In this document: piece by piece, positions 15,088-24,023 of the stretch | Layout of the letters: every line of letters starts with the position of its first letter | Position numbering within the stretch: position 1 is the stretch's first letter | From: Paenibacillus sp. | GTDB lineage: Bacteria; Bacillota; Bacilli; Paenibacillales; YIM-B00363 | Assembly (NCBI GenBank): GCA_031181325.1 | Contig: JAPSKX010000022.1 | Span: forward strand, 1-42,855 | DNA: 42,855 bases | Reading direction: 5' to 3' | Position numbers and translations under genes: made by a program | Notes under the pieces: model-generated | Told to the model about the DNA's origin: nothing | Database searches by the model: none | What the model saw: the letters and a program-made list of their open reading frames with translations, nothing else

Positions 15088-16549
15088 GCTCGTTGCGGCA
15101 AGCGCAATGCTGCTGGCGCTCGCCGCAGGCTGCGAATCGCCGAGGGGGGCGCTGCAGGACGCCGTCGGAGGCGGCGCAGGCTCGCCGAAGCCGGCGAACG
15201 ACGCGCCGAACGCGGAACCATGGAAGTCGCTCGACCCGGCAGCGGCGGAAGAGATAACGCTCAAGGTGATGTACGCGAGCGAGCCGGCGTTCTATGAGGA
15301 TTACGGCAATCTGTTTCTGTCCAAATACCCGAAGGTGGAATTTCAAGTCATCGCATTGTCGGAGACGCGGGGCGAGGGCGACCAGCTGGAGGAGTTCCGG
15401 CGCGTCGTACGGGAGCGGCAGCCGGACGTGCTGCTCATGAACGAGACGGTATACGCCGCGTTGGCGGCGGACGGAGCGTTGTACGATCTGGAGATGCCGA
15501 TTCGTTCGGGCGACTTCGACGAGGAAGGGCTGTTCCCGGGCGTGACCGACATGCTGCGGGCGAAGGGCGGGGGGAAGCTGTACGGTCTCTCGGATACGTT
15601 CCGGAGCAAAGCGCTTTACTACAATCGCACTTTATTCGAGACGTATGGCGTGCCGACCCCGACGGAAGGCATGACGTGGGAGGACGTGCTTGCGCTATCG
15701 AACCGATTCCCTTCGGCGAACGACGCCGGCGAACCCCTCCACGGCTTATCGCTCGGCACGGCGGCGCGAGGCGCCTTCGAGCTTCCGTACGCGCTCGGGA
15801 GAGCGCGGCAGCTGACGATGTTCGCCCCGGACGCCTCGGCGACGCTGCTCGATGCGCCCGCATGGCTCGAGACGTATGAGGAGGCGATCGCGGCGTACCG
15901 TGACGGAACGGCGGCCGTGCCGGTCAGTCCGTTCGCGGCGAACGGGGACGGAACTTACTCGGTAAGCCTCGGCGACAACAACGCTTTCGTCGCCGGGCGC
16001 GCGGCCATGGCGCTCGACGATCTAAGCATGATGCATACGCTCGACGCGATGGAGCGCATCCGGAAGGAACGGGGGAAGTCGTTCGATTGGGACCTGACGA
16101 CGTATCCGGCGCAGCCGGAACGGCCCGGAACCGCGACCGAATTCGAGTTGGCGTCCATATTCGGCATCCGCGCCGACTCGCCGAACGCCGCCGCGGCTTG
16201 GGCGTTCCTCCGCCATGTGCACGAAGAGGAGACGATGCGATCGCGCGCCCGGTCGACGTTCGAGCTGCTGTCGCGGGAATCGCTCTCGATCGGCAGGGGA
16301 GGACGGGATTTGTCGGCGTTCTACCGGTTGACGCCCGATCCGACGGCCGCGCCGCCGCTCGTGCCCAAGGGGTTCACGACAGCGTTCGAAGCGATGGCCG
16401 AAGCGGAGACGGCGGCGGCGATCGCCGGCGATACCGCGCCGGAGGAGGCGGTGAAGCGCTTGCAGAAAGCCGCCTCAGATCTCCTTCGAGAGCTGGGCGG
16501 CAGCGGGCGATTCGAGGAATTCGCGCTCGGGCGCGACATGTACTTGTGA
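15065..16549 (+). CDS. Extracellular solute-binding lipoprotein (family 1) in a sigma-factor operon
   Basis: 494 residues with a lipoprotein signal: a positively charged start, LVAASAMLLALAAGC and the lipidated Cys at 23. The rest is a family 1 solute-binding fold: ITLKVMYASEP near the start, VLLMNETVYAALAADG, then LYYNRTLFETYGVPTPTEGM followed by TWEDVLALSN, and AAAWAFLRHV near the C-terminus. These normally deliver sugars to ABC importers, but no permease or ATPase is adjacent. Its start lies 23 bases inside the preceding gene, so it is co-expressed with the sigma and anti-sigma genes. It may therefore sense a ligand for them rather than serve uptake; that is inference. It ends 3 bases from the convergent NlpC/P60 gene. 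Confidence 0.88.
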   Translation: MKAWKRSKLVAASAMLLALAAGCESPRGALQDAVGGGAGSPKPANDAPNAEPWKSLDPAAAEEITLKVMYASEPAFYEDYGNLFLSKYPKVEFQVIALSETRGEGDQLEEFRRVVRERQPDVLLMNETVYAALAADGALYDLEMPIRSGDFDEEGLFPGVTDMLRAKGGGKLYGLSDTFRSKALYYNRTLFETYGVPTPTEGMTWEDVLALSNRFPSANDAGEPLHGLSLGTAARGAFELPYALGRARQLTMFAPDASATLLDAPAWLETYEEAIAAYRDGTAAVPVSPFAANGDGTYSVSLGDNNAFVAGRAAMALDDLSMMHTLDAMERIRKERGKSFDWDLTTYPAQPERPGTATEFELASIFGIRADSPNAAAAWAFLRHVHEEETMRSRARSTFELLSRESLSIGRGGRDLSAFYRLTPDPTAAPPLVPKGFTTAFEAMAEAETAAAIAGDTAPEEAVKRLQKAASDLLRELGGSGRFEEFALGRDMYL

Positions 16550-16552
16550 TTG

Positions 16553-17083
16553 CTAACGGATGGCGCTTCCGCCGAAGCGGAACCGGTGCTCCCAGTGCGT
16601 GCCGTCGATCTTGCTGACCGTCACGCCCTCGTCCTCGGAGTAAGTGTGCAAGACTTTGCCGTCCCCCATATAGATGCCGACGTGCGTAATGCGGCGATCG
16701 TCGCCGTCGAGGCCGCGATAGTCGTCGGCATCCGTACCGCGGTACGACATGAAGAACATTAAGTCGCCTTTCTTGAGCTTTTTCCAATTCTTCGAGACGT
16801 CCCCGATGTTCTTGACATACTTCGCTTGTCCCCGGGAGTCGCTCGGAAGCGTAATGCCGGCGCCTTCGCGGAACGCTTGGCGCGTGAAGTCCGAGCAATC
16901 GAACGTCTTCGTGCTGCTGCGGCTGGATCCGAATTCGTAAGGGGTTCCGAGATAATCGAGTCCCTCGTTGACGACGGCTTTCGCGACGCCGTGAGACGCT
17001 TCCGCTGCGCTCGGCAACGAGGGGAGAGCACCAAGGACGATCGTGGCGGCTAGGGACACTGCAAGCGCTTTCCGGATTTTCAT
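16553..17083 (-). CDS. Secreted NlpC/P60 peptidoglycan endopeptidase
   Basis: 176 residues: a signal peptide (about 1-29, KALAVSLAATIVLGALPS followed by SAAEA) and one NlpC/P60 cysteine peptidase domain filling the rest. The triad is visible as Cys63 in FDCSDFTRQAF, His134 in RITHVGIYMGDG and His146 in VLHTYS. The usual wall-binding repeats (SH3 or LysM) are absent. It should cut stem peptides of peptidoglycan outside the cell. ATG 17083 has AAAGGAGGAG upstream; an upstream open frame is ignored for that reason. The leader back to 17258 is long for a gene of this type, but I found no riboswitch consensus in it. Confidence 0.92.
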   Translation of the reverse strand: MKIRKALAVSLAATIVLGALPSLPSAAEASHGVAKAVVNEGLDYLGTPYEFGSSRSSTKTFDCSDFTRQAFREGAGITLPSDSRGQAKYVKNIGDVSKNWKKLKKGDLMFFMSYRGTDADDYRGLDGDDRRITHVGIYMGDGKVLHTYSEDEGVTVSKIDGTHWEHRFRFGGSAIR

Positions 17084-17402
17084 GGGTACTCCTCCTTTGG
17101 ATGTTGTGGCCGGCGAGAGCTGAAGCGTTTTCAAAGTCGACAGCGTCATTGCGCGCTGACTCCCGATCAGCGATTTCCGAACTGACTCAGCAATCTCGCT
17201 ATACTCTCCGTATATCATTTCGTATGGAAAAATCGGCTACAAATCAACAGTAACAAAAATGTTGCACCTGTGTAATAGGGGGTTGAAGGGAAAGGAGGGG
17301 ACGATTGGAAGCCGGGAGTTTCGCATGACTCGCATGATTCGCATGATTTGGAAAGGAAGGGGGCAATCTATAAAAAATTACGGACGAAAGGCGCGAACGA
17401 AC
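17084..17402. other. Divergent intergenic region
   Basis: About 320 bases between the NlpC/P60 and phasin-like genes. On the plus strand TATAAA (17369-17374) could be a -10 box with TTTGGA/TTGGAA about 15-16 bases upstream. Three tandem 9-base repeats occur at 17321-17347. GAAGCGTTTTC at 17122-17132 is only a poor match to a CcpA site. I looked for a c-di-AMP (ydaO) riboswitch, common before wall hydrolases, and did not see its conserved segments. Confidence 0.4.
17321..17347 (+). repeat. Three tandem 9-bp repeats
   Basis: TCGCATGAC, TCGCATGAT and TCGCATGAT stand head to tail in the leader region of the phasin-like gene, ending about 20 bases before a possible -10 box. Confidence 0.7.
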
Positions 17403-17732
17403 ATGATGAACGACCTGCTGAAGCGAGCGCTTTCCTTAGGCGTAGGCATTACGACGGCCGGCAAGGAGAAAGTCGAAAAATACGTCGACGAGCTCGTACG
17501 AACCGGAGAGCTCGCACCTTCCGAATCGAAGGAGCTCGTCGCGCGGCTCGTCCGCAAGGGCGAGGAGCAGCAGCACGAGCTGAAGCAGTTCGTGAAGGAG
17601 CAGCTGCGACAAATGTTAAGCGAGCTGCGCGTCGCGACGAAGGACGACGTGGAGCGGCTGGAGCGCCGGTTGGCCGCCCTCGAGAGCCGCGCGCCGGAGG
17701 GCGCGGAGCCCGATTCGCCTGCAACGCCGTAA
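17403..17732 (+). CDS. Phasin-like coiled-coil protein
   Basis: 109 residues from ATG 17403 (or 17406). After a short hydrophobic start (LLKRALSLGVGITTAGKEKV) the protein is a charged amphipathic helix with LVARLVRKGEEQQHELKQF and a C-terminal coiled coil VERLERRLAALESR. This matches small proteins annotated as phasin or polyhydroxyalkanoate-synthesis regulator and often found next to ubiB/aarF genes in Firmicutes, as here. A direct role in polymer granules is not shown. GAAAGG is the likely ribosome site; the long upstream frame has none and contains the 9-bp repeats. Confidence 0.8.
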   Translation: MMNDLLKRALSLGVGITTAGKEKVEKYVDELVRTGELAPSESKELVARLVRKGEEQQHELKQFVKEQLRQMLSELRVATKDDVERLERRLAALESRAPEGAEPDSPATP

Positions 17733-17774
17733 CGCGTTCGGCTTCATCTTACGACCGAACGAGAGGGTGGCGGC

Positions 17775-19454
17775 ATGTTAATCGGCAGACAAATTCGCCA
17801 TATGAACCGGTATCGGGAGATCGCGTCGGCGCTCATCCGGCACGGCTTCGGCTTCATCGTGGAAGGAACGGAGCTGTTCCAGGCGCTGTCGCTGCCGGCC
17901 CGGCTGTTCCGGGGCGTTCGCGAGATCGAACGCAAGTCGGTGGGAGAACGGCTGCGGTACGTCATTCAGGAGTTAGGGCCGACGTTCGTGAAGCTGGGGC
18001 AGATCGCGAGCACGCGATCGGACATGCTGCCCGCGGACATCGTCGCGGAGCTGGCGAAGCTGCAGGACCAAGTCGAGCCGTTCCCGTACGCGGTCGTCGA
18101 ACAGATCGTCGCTTCGGAGCTGGGCGCGCGAATCGGCGATCTGTTCGACGAATTCGAGCCGCGGCCGCTCGCCGCGGCCTCCATCGGCCAGGTCCACCGG
18201 GCCCGGCTGCTCACGGGAGAGCGGGTCGCGGTGAAAATTCAGCGCCCCGGCATCGCGCCGGCGATTCGGACGGACCTCGAGATTTTACGCAATCTAGCGA
18301 GCATCGCGGAGGCGCGGTTCGAGTGGGCTCGGCGCTATCAGCTGCAGGCGATGATCGCCGAGCTGAGCCGGGCGTTGCTGCAGGAGCTCGATTATCAGAT
18401 CGAAGGGCGCAATACCGACCAGATCGCGAGGCAGTTCCAGCGCGCTCGGAGCGTACGCGTGCCGGCCATCCACTGGAAGCAGACGTCGAAGCGCGTCCTC
18501 GTCATGGAATATCTCGAAGGCGTGAAGGTGAACGAGCGGGAGCGGCTCGTTCGAGACGGGGTCGACCTGAAGGCGCTGGCGGAGCGCATTCTGAACGCGC
18601 TCTTCCGCCAGATGTTCGTGGAAGGGTTCTTCCATGCGGATCCGCATCCGGGCAATCTGCTCGTCATGCCGGACGGCGCGGTGGCGTTCATCGACTTCGG
18701 CATGGTCGGGCGCATGTCGGAGACGATGAAGGAGAGCTTCTCCGACCTGATCATCGCGCTGATGCGGCAGAGCACCGACGGCATTCTCCGGGCGGTGCTG
18801 CGCATGGGCCTCGTTCCGGACGACATGCCGATGGACGAGCTGCGCCGGGATGTCGAGGATCTCCGGACGAAATATTACGGCGTGCCGTTCAGCGAGATGA
18901 GCCTCGGCGAAGCGGTGAACGACCTGCTCGATACGGCGCGGCGCCACAACATTCGCATTCCGACGGACTTCCTGCTGCTCGGCAAGGCGCTGCTGACGGT
19001 CGAAGGCGTCGTCGTCGCTCTGGACCCCGATATCAGCATCGTGAGCCTCGCCGAGCCGTTCGGCCTGCGCCTGCTGCGGGAACGCTTCCGTCCGGAGCGG
19101 CTGGCCGCTTCTCTCTGGCGAGACGCCACGGAGTACGGCGACTTGTTAGCGAAGCTGCCGAAGCAGGCGAACGAGCTGATGAACGTCGTGAAGAACGGGC
19201 AAGCGCGCCTAGAAATCAGCGTACCGGAGCTCGACGTCTTCCTGCGCAAGCTGGATCGCATCAGCAATCGGCTGTCTTTCAGCGTCGTGATGCTGGCGAT
19301 CAGCATCGTCATGGCGGGCCTCATCGTCGGCTCGTCGCTCAGCCGGCAACCGGGACTGCTGCTGAATGTGCCGGCGATTATTATCGGGTTCGGCATCGCG
19401 ATGGCGATGCTCGCCTGGCTGCTGTTCGCCATCTTCAAATCGGGTCGGTTCTAG
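17775..19454 (+). CDS. UbiB/AarF-family atypical protein kinase
   Basis: 559 residues. Family motifs are complete: GPTFVKLGQIASTRSD (KxGQ motif), the alanine-rich loop AAASIGQVHRARL, the lysine in VAVKIQRPG, HADPHPGNLLVMPDG and FIDFGMVGRM (metal-binding DFG equivalent). Two C-terminal membrane helices follow (about 500-525 and 530-555). UbiB/ADCK proteins support isoprenoid lipid metabolism, including quinone synthesis, at the membrane. Here a phasin-like gene lies 42 bases upstream and is probably co-transcribed. GAGAGGGTGG precedes the ATG. The last 20 bases overlap the convergent AraC gene. Confidence 0.93.
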   Translation: MLIGRQIRHMNRYREIASALIRHGFGFIVEGTELFQALSLPARLFRGVREIERKSVGERLRYVIQELGPTFVKLGQIASTRSDMLPADIVAELAKLQDQVEPFPYAVVEQIVASELGARIGDLFDEFEPRPLAAASIGQVHRARLLTGERVAVKIQRPGIAPAIRTDLEILRNLASIAEARFEWARRYQLQAMIAELSRALLQELDYQIEGRNTDQIARQFQRARSVRVPAIHWKQTSKRVLVMEYLEGVKVNERERLVRDGVDLKALAERILNALFRQMFVEGFFHADPHPGNLLVMPDGAVAFIDFGMVGRMSETMKESFSDLIIALMRQSTDGILRAVLRMGLVPDDMPMDELRRDVEDLRTKYYGVPFSEMSLGEAVNDLLDTARRHNIRIPTDFLLLGKALLTVEGVVVALDPDISIVSLAEPFGLRLLRERFRPERLAASLWRDATEYGDLLAKLPKQANELMNVVKNGQARLEISVPELDVFLRKLDRISNRLSFSVVMLAISIVMAGLIVGSSLSRQPGLLLNVPAIIIGFGIAMAMLAWLLFAIFKSGRF

Positions 19455-20280
19455 GGAAGTCCGCTTGCCGCGCCGCCAGGGACGTCCGGTACGCGCTCGG
19501 CGGCACGTGGAACCGCGCGCGGAACGCCCGGCAGAAGTGAGGATAGCTGCGGAAGCCGGTCGATTCCGCGATTCGCTCGAGCGACATGTCGCTAAGCAAG
19601 ATGCGCTCGGAGGCGGCTCTCAGCCGCACCTCCGCGGCGTACTTCATGATCGAGAGACCGAACGTGTCCTTGAACAGATGGGACGCCGTCGAGACGCTGA
19701 CGCCGTGGCGCTTCGCGATTCCCTCGAGCGTGAGGGGCTCCGTGGCGTGCCGTTCGACGTAACGCTTAATGCGATACGGCACGTAAGCGGCGTCGCCGGA
19801 CGCGCCTTCGGGACGGCTGCGGACGGCGCGCTCCAGCGTCAGACATAACGCCTTCAGCAGCGACTCGGTCAGCTCCTCGTTCGCGTCGCTGACGTTGCGC
19901 TTCTCGTAAAGCAGCCGCCTCCAAAGCGACAGGATGTCTTCGCCGACCTCGATCCGCGCCATGACCGGGTAGTTCCCTCGTGCCAGCCACGCGTCGATCC
20001 ACGGCCCTTCGCATACGACATAATAATCGGCGCTGTCGATGCGCCTTACGCCGTCTTCGTCCGGCGCTGCATCGATCTCGAGTCGATACGAGTCTCCCGG
20101 CTTCGAGACGATCAAGTCGCCCGGTTCGACGACGTGCCGCGTCCCGCACAGCTCCGCCTCGCAGCTCCCCGCCACCTGCAGGCGGAGAAGAAGGTGGGGC
20201 TGTTTATGCGTTCTAACGCTGTAATGAGGCTTCTTATGGCGCGAGTACCCGAGCGTGATCGTTCTGGCGGAGATGTTCAT
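19435..20280 (-). CDS. AraC family regulator with N-terminal cupin domain
   Basis: 281 residues: a cupin-like effector domain (about 1-150, including HLLLRLQVAGSCEAEL and VEPGDLIVSKPGDSY) and two helix-turn-helix motifs at the C-terminus (about 175-270: LTLEGIAKRHGVSVSTASHL and MSLERIAESTGFRSYPHFCR, then the FRARFHVPPSAYR signature). It is divergent from an oxidoreductase gene that it may control. AAGGAG lies before ATG 20280. The C-terminus overlaps the end of the ubiB-like gene. Confidence 0.92.
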   Translation of the reverse strand: MNISARTITLGYSRHKKPHYSVRTHKQPHLLLRLQVAGSCEAELCGTRHVVEPGDLIVSKPGDSYRLEIDAAPDEDGVRRIDSADYYVVCEGPWIDAWLARGNYPVMARIEVGEDILSLWRRLLYEKRNVSDANEELTESLLKALCLTLERAVRSRPEGASGDAAYVPYRIKRYVERHATEPLTLEGIAKRHGVSVSTASHLFKDTFGLSIMKYAAEVRLRAASERILLSDMSLERIAESTGFRSYPHFCRAFRARFHVPPSAYRTSLAARQADFPRTDPI

Positions 20281-20466
20281 AGGGGCTCCTTAATCGTTTT
20301 CTCTGTATCATAACTGTTGCAAGATCGGTCAACAATTGCCGAATCGGACATTCCTTCATTCGTCCAAGAGAATTATACTGGAGTCTAGAGGGATTGGGGG
20401 AGCGAACGTCGGAAAGGTGCGCCGGGCTTCGCCAAATAAGTCAATACAAGAGAGGATCGATGGAGC

Positions 20467-21534
20467 ATGAGCGGAATGTTGCGCGTTGGCGTCGTAGGCG
20501 CGGGAGGCATTTTCAAGGCGGTACATCAACCGGCGTGGACGAACCATCCGGAAGCGGAGATCGTCGCGGTGTGCGACGTGAACGAGGAGCGCGCGAAGCA
20601 GGTCGCGGGAAGCCTCGGCATCGACGCGGCGTATACGGATTACCGGGAGCTGCTGAAGCGAGACGATATCGACGTTATCGATATTTGCACGCCGAATTTG
20701 TACCATTCGGAGATCGCGATCGCCGCGCTGCAGGCGGGCAAGCACGTATTCTGCGAGAAGCCGGACGCCGTCAGCCCGGCGGAAGCGCAGAAGATGGCCG
20801 ACGCCGCGGCGGCGAGCGGGAAGCTGCTGATGGTCATGCGGAACAACCGGTTCCATCCGTCGTCGCAATTCCTCAAGCGCTTCATCGACGAGGGGAACAT
20901 GGGCGAGGTGTACACGGGTCGCTGCGGATGGGTGCGCCGTCGCGGCATTCCGGGCAAGGGCGGTTGGTTCACGACGAAGGAGCTGTCGGGCGGCGGTCCG
21001 CTCATCGACCTCGGCGTGCATTTCATCGACGTGGCGATGTGGCTCATGAACAACCCGAAGCCGGTAGCGGTGAGCGGAGCGACGTATACGAAGTTCGCGA
21101 ACGACGACATCTCCGACTCCGTGCACAGCGCGTTCGGCGAGAAGAAGGACGACGGCATGTTCGACGTCGAGGATCTCGCGATCGGCTTCATCCGATTCGA
21201 CAACGGCGCGACGCTGCAGCTCGAATTCAGCTGGGCGTCGAATGTCGGGGAGGAGATGAACTTCGTCGAGCTGCGCGGCACGAAGTCCGGGGCGAGCCTG
21301 AAGAACGGCCAGCTGAAAATTTTCTCCGAGACGGCCGGCCAGCTGACCGACACCGTGCCGGTCATCAAGGGCGCGGATCGCGTGCAGCCGCATGAAGAGA
21401 ACATCAAGCACTTCGTCGATTGCTTGAAGGGCCGCGCGGAGCCGACGCTTCGTCCGGAGCAGGGCGTGGACATGATCAAGATCCTGTCCGCGATCTACGA
21501 ATCGGCCGAGACGGGCCGCGAAGTGCGGCTGTAG
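20467..21534 (+). CDS. Gfo/Idh/MocA family NAD(P)-dependent oxidoreductase
   Basis: 355 residues. The Rossmann start VGVVGAGGIFKAVH carries the GxGxxG motif, DICTPNLYHSEIAIAALQAGKHV leads into the catalytic EKP motif (FCEKPDAVS), shown here as two parts, and GGGPLIDLGVHFIDVAMWL holds the conserved DxGxHxxD-like helix. Members oxidise or dehydrate sugars and inositols. The divergent AraC gene and the following GNAT gene suggest an inducible sugar-related unit, but the substrate is not readable. AGAGGA lies 10 bases before the ATG. Confidence 0.92.
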   Translation: MSGMLRVGVVGAGGIFKAVHQPAWTNHPEAEIVAVCDVNEERAKQVAGSLGIDAAYTDYRELLKRDDIDVIDICTPNLYHSEIAIAALQAGKHVFCEKPDAVSPAEAQKMADAAAASGKLLMVMRNNRFHPSSQFLKRFIDEGNMGEVYTGRCGWVRRRGIPGKGGWFTTKELSGGGPLIDLGVHFIDVAMWLMNNPKPVAVSGATYTKFANDDISDSVHSAFGEKKDDGMFDVEDLAIGFIRFDNGATLQLEFSWASNVGEEMNFVELRGTKSGASLKNGQLKIFSETAGQLTDTVPVIKGADRVQPHEENIKHFVDCLKGRAEPTLRPEQGVDMIKILSAIYESAETGREVRL

Positions 21535-21560
21535 GGAAGGTCCGGAGAGGAGCGCTGCAT

Positions 21561-22022
21561 ATGGATGAGTTGCGCATTCGGCCGTTGGAGCGGGACGAAG
21601 CGGTCCCCTACGAGCTGCTGCTGTCCGCCGACCCGAACCGCGCGTTGGTCGACGCGTATGCGAAGCGGGGGACGACGCAGGTGGCGGAGACGGCGGAGGG
21701 GGTCATAGGCGTCTACGTCCTGATCGATACGCGGCCCGACACGATGGAGCTCGTGAACGTCGCGGTCGCGGACGCGCACCAGGGGCGGGGCATCGGCAAG
21801 CGCCTCGTCCTGCACGCGATCCAGGCCGCGCGGTCCGCCGGCGTCAAGACGCTGGAGGTCGGCACCGGGAGCACCGGCGTGACGCAGCTGGCGCTCTACC
21901 AGAAGTGCGGCTTCCGCATGGTCGGCATCGACCGGGATTTCTTCGTGCGGCATTACGACGAGCCGATCTACGAGAACGGCATGCAGTTGTTCGACATGGT
22001 ACGGCTGGCGATGGATTTGTAG
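21561..22022 (+). CDS. GNAT family N-acetyltransferase
   Basis: 153 residues with the acetyl-CoA binding motif VAVADAHQGRGIGKRLVLHA (about 72-92; R/QxxGxG/A pattern QGRGIG) and a GNAT C-terminal segment LALYQKCGFRMVGIDRDFF. The acceptor substrate is unknown. It starts 26 bases after the oxidoreductase gene with GGAGAGGAG as the ribosome site, so the two are probably one operon, ended by the hairpin at 22036. Confidence 0.9.
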   Translation: MDELRIRPLERDEAVPYELLLSADPNRALVDAYAKRGTTQVAETAEGVIGVYVLIDTRPDTMELVNVAVADAHQGRGIGKRLVLHAIQAARSAGVKTLEVGTGSTGVTQLALYQKCGFRMVGIDRDFFVRHYDEPIYENGMQLFDMVRLAMDL

Positions 22023-22035
22023 GGTTGGGAAAATG

Positions 22036-22079
22036 GAAAAGCTGCTCCTCCGCGCTGTGCGCGAGGGGGCGGCTTTTTC
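22036..22079 (+). terminator. Rho-independent terminator
   Basis: AAAAGCTGCTCCTCCGC pairs with GCGAGGGGGCGGCTTTTT with minor mismatches, giving a hairpin with A-rich and T-rich flanks; it may work in both directions between convergent genes. Confidence 0.8.
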
Positions 22080-22148
22080 GTGCGGGCTCCGGCCGTTGCA
22101 TGCCGCCTCCGCCGCCGAAGTCCCGCCCGACCGCCTCTCCCCGCGCGG

Positions 22149-22997
22149 TCAGCCTCCTCGCTCTCCGCCGTCGCGGCTCTGCCGCCGATAAGCGGAGGGG
22201 GACATCCCGGTTCGCCGCTTAAAGAAGCCGGAGAAATGAAACGTACTGTCGAAGCTAAGCAGCAGCGCGATATGCTCGATCGGCGCATCCGTGCGCTCGA
22301 GCAATTCCTTGGCCCGGACGAGTCGAAGCTCCAAAATGTAATCATAGGGGCTCATGCCCGTCGCCTTGCCGAACTTCTTGGTGAAGTAGCTGCGCTCGAG
22401 TCCGACATAATCGGCGACGGTAGAGACGTCGATGTTCTTGTCGTAGTGCTGCTTCATGAAATTCAGAGCGTCGTCGATGTACGACGCAGCCGCGGCGGAC
22501 GGCGGTTCCCCATCCGAATGAGCGGCGGCGTCCGTTCCGATCTCGTGAAGCAAGGCGTTCAAGACGCCGTCATAGAACAGTCGGTCGAGCGAGTCGTTCC
22601 GCGACGGCTCGAACGCCAGCAGCCGCCCGAATACGGCCTCGATCTCCCCCGGCCTCGCATGCGTAAACACAGGTCGCTCGGAGGACACGCCGATCGCCTC
22701 CGCGACGCGGTTTACCTTCGTCCCGCCGAATCCCACCCATTGGTACTCCCACGGATCGTCGATATCCGCCCGGTACAGCGTCAATTCGTTCGGGAAGAGA
22801 AGGAACGACTGACCCGCGCCTAAAGACCGCTCCTGCCCGAACGCCCGGTAGACGCCGCGGCCCCGAACGACGTACACCCACAAATAATGATCCCGGACGG
22901 CAGGGCCGTACAGCAATCCCGGCGGGCAAACCTCGTGCCCGTAATAGCTTAAATACAAGTCGTCGCTTCGGTTCGTGACGACATAGATTTGACGCAT
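22149..22997 (-). CDS. AraC family regulator
   Basis: 282 residues. The N-terminal domain (about 1-150) is an AraC-type arabinose-binding-like cupin (YLWVYVVRGRGVYRAF, GQSFLLFPNELTLYRAD). The C-terminal domain has the two helix-turn-helix motifs: VSTVADYVGLERSYFTKKF and IEHIALLLSFDSTFHFSGFF, with the signature FKRRTGMSPSAYRR. GGAGGG precedes ATG 22997. It is divergent from the PhyH-type dioxygenase gene across 135 bases and is its likely regulator. Confidence 0.93.
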   Translation of the reverse strand: MRQIYVVTNRSDDLYLSYYGHEVCPPGLLYGPAVRDHYLWVYVVRGRGVYRAFGQERSLGAGQSFLLFPNELTLYRADIDDPWEYQWVGFGGTKVNRVAEAIGVSSERPVFTHARPGEIEAVFGRLLAFEPSRNDSLDRLFYDGVLNALLHEIGTDAAAHSDGEPPSAAAASYIDDALNFMKQHYDKNIDVSTVADYVGLERSYFTKKFGKATGMSPYDYILELRLVRAKELLERTDAPIEHIALLLSFDSTFHFSGFFKRRTGMSPSAYRRQSRDGGERGG

Positions 22998-23132
22998 CGG
23001 CTCAACCCTCCGGATCGCGACATTTTCTCCATTAAACAACAAATTTATATATTCAAGCAACAAACGTGGATGGGTTTGTAAACACATTGTTGTTATGATA
23101 AACACAAATCTTGATGAAAGGCGGAGAAAACG

Positions 23133-24017
23133 GTGTTGGTGAAAATCGGGAATCGCGAGCTGGATATGGGAGGACCTCACCTGACGGAATTGAGAGATTC
23201 GAGCGACATCCGGGACGATTTCCCGGCGCTGCGGGCAAGAATGAAAGAGGACGGGTATATCCTGATTCGCGGCTTCCACGACCGCGAGCAGGTGTTTCGG
23301 GCGCGAAGCGAGCTGCTGCGCGACTTGGCGGCGAAGGGGAAGCTCGACCCGTCCGCCGATCCGGAGGAAGCGCGGCTTCATCCGGACAACAAAGGCCACT
23401 TCTGGGCGGGGACGAACGAAGACAAGCCGGAGCTGCTGAAGGTGCTGGAAGGACCGGAGGTGATGCGCTTCTTCGGGAATTTCCTCGGCGGCGAAGCGAT
23501 GACGTACAACTACAAGTGGCCGCGAGCGGTGCAGAACGGGCAGTCGACGGGCGCCCATTACGACATCGTCTACATGGGCAGGGGCACCCCGAATCTGTAT
23601 ACGCTGTGGACGCCGCTCGGCGATACGCCGATCGAGTTGGGGACGCTCGCGGTGCTGCTCGGCTCTCATCGTTGGACGAAGGTGAAGGAGACGTACGGGA
23701 AGCTGGACGTGGATCGGGATCGGACGGAAGGGTGGTTCTCGGAAGATCCGATGGAGCTGATCCGAAAATACGGCGGGCAATGGGCGACGACGTCGTTCAA
23801 CGCCGGCGACGCCATCTTCTTCGGCATGTTCACGATGCACGCCTCCACGGTCAACGTGACGCCGCACATCCGCATCAGCTGCGACACCCGCTACCAACTC
23901 GCGTCCGAGCCGGTCGACGAGCGCTGGATCGGCAAGAAGCCGAAGGGCCATGACGCGCACGGGAACGTGCCGCTCCGTTCGATGGGGGAAGCGCGGCGGC
24001 AATGGGGATTGGGCTGA
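23133..24017 (+). CDS. PhyH-type Fe(II)/2-oxoglutarate dioxygenase
   Basis: 294 residues of the phytanoyl-CoA dioxygenase family. The iron ligands are visible as His142 and Asp144 in AHYDIVY and His236 in FTMHAST; Arg247 in PHIRISCDTRY fits the 2-oxoglutarate contact. DGYILIRGFHDREQV is the usual N-terminal strand pair. Family members hydroxylate small molecules; the substrate is unknown. The start is GTG 23133 with GGAG 6 bases upstream. The gene is divergent from an AraC regulator; TATGAT at 23093-23098 is a plausible -10 box. Its end abuts the gltD fragment on the other strand. Confidence 0.9.
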   Translation: MLVKIGNRELDMGGPHLTELRDSSDIRDDFPALRARMKEDGYILIRGFHDREQVFRARSELLRDLAAKGKLDPSADPEEARLHPDNKGHFWAGTNEDKPELLKVLEGPEVMRFFGNFLGGEAMTYNYKWPRAVQNGQSTGAHYDIVYMGRGTPNLYTLWTPLGDTPIELGTLAVLLGSHRWTKVKETYGKLDVDRDRTEGWFSEDPMELIRKYGGQWATTSFNAGDAIFFGMFTMHASTVNVTPHIRISCDTRYQLASEPVDERWIGKKPKGHDAHGNVPLRSMGEARRQWGLG

Positions 24018-24023
24018 AAAAGG

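Noticed and set aside
17120-17136. CcpA (cre) site in the NlpC/P60 leader
   Set aside because: The best alignment breaks the consensus at two fixed positions.
17084-17258. c-di-AMP (ydaO) riboswitch before the NlpC/P60 gene
   Set aside because: Such riboswitches are common before wall hydrolases, but the conserved GGGGA and GGTGAAAC-type segments are not visible in the leader.
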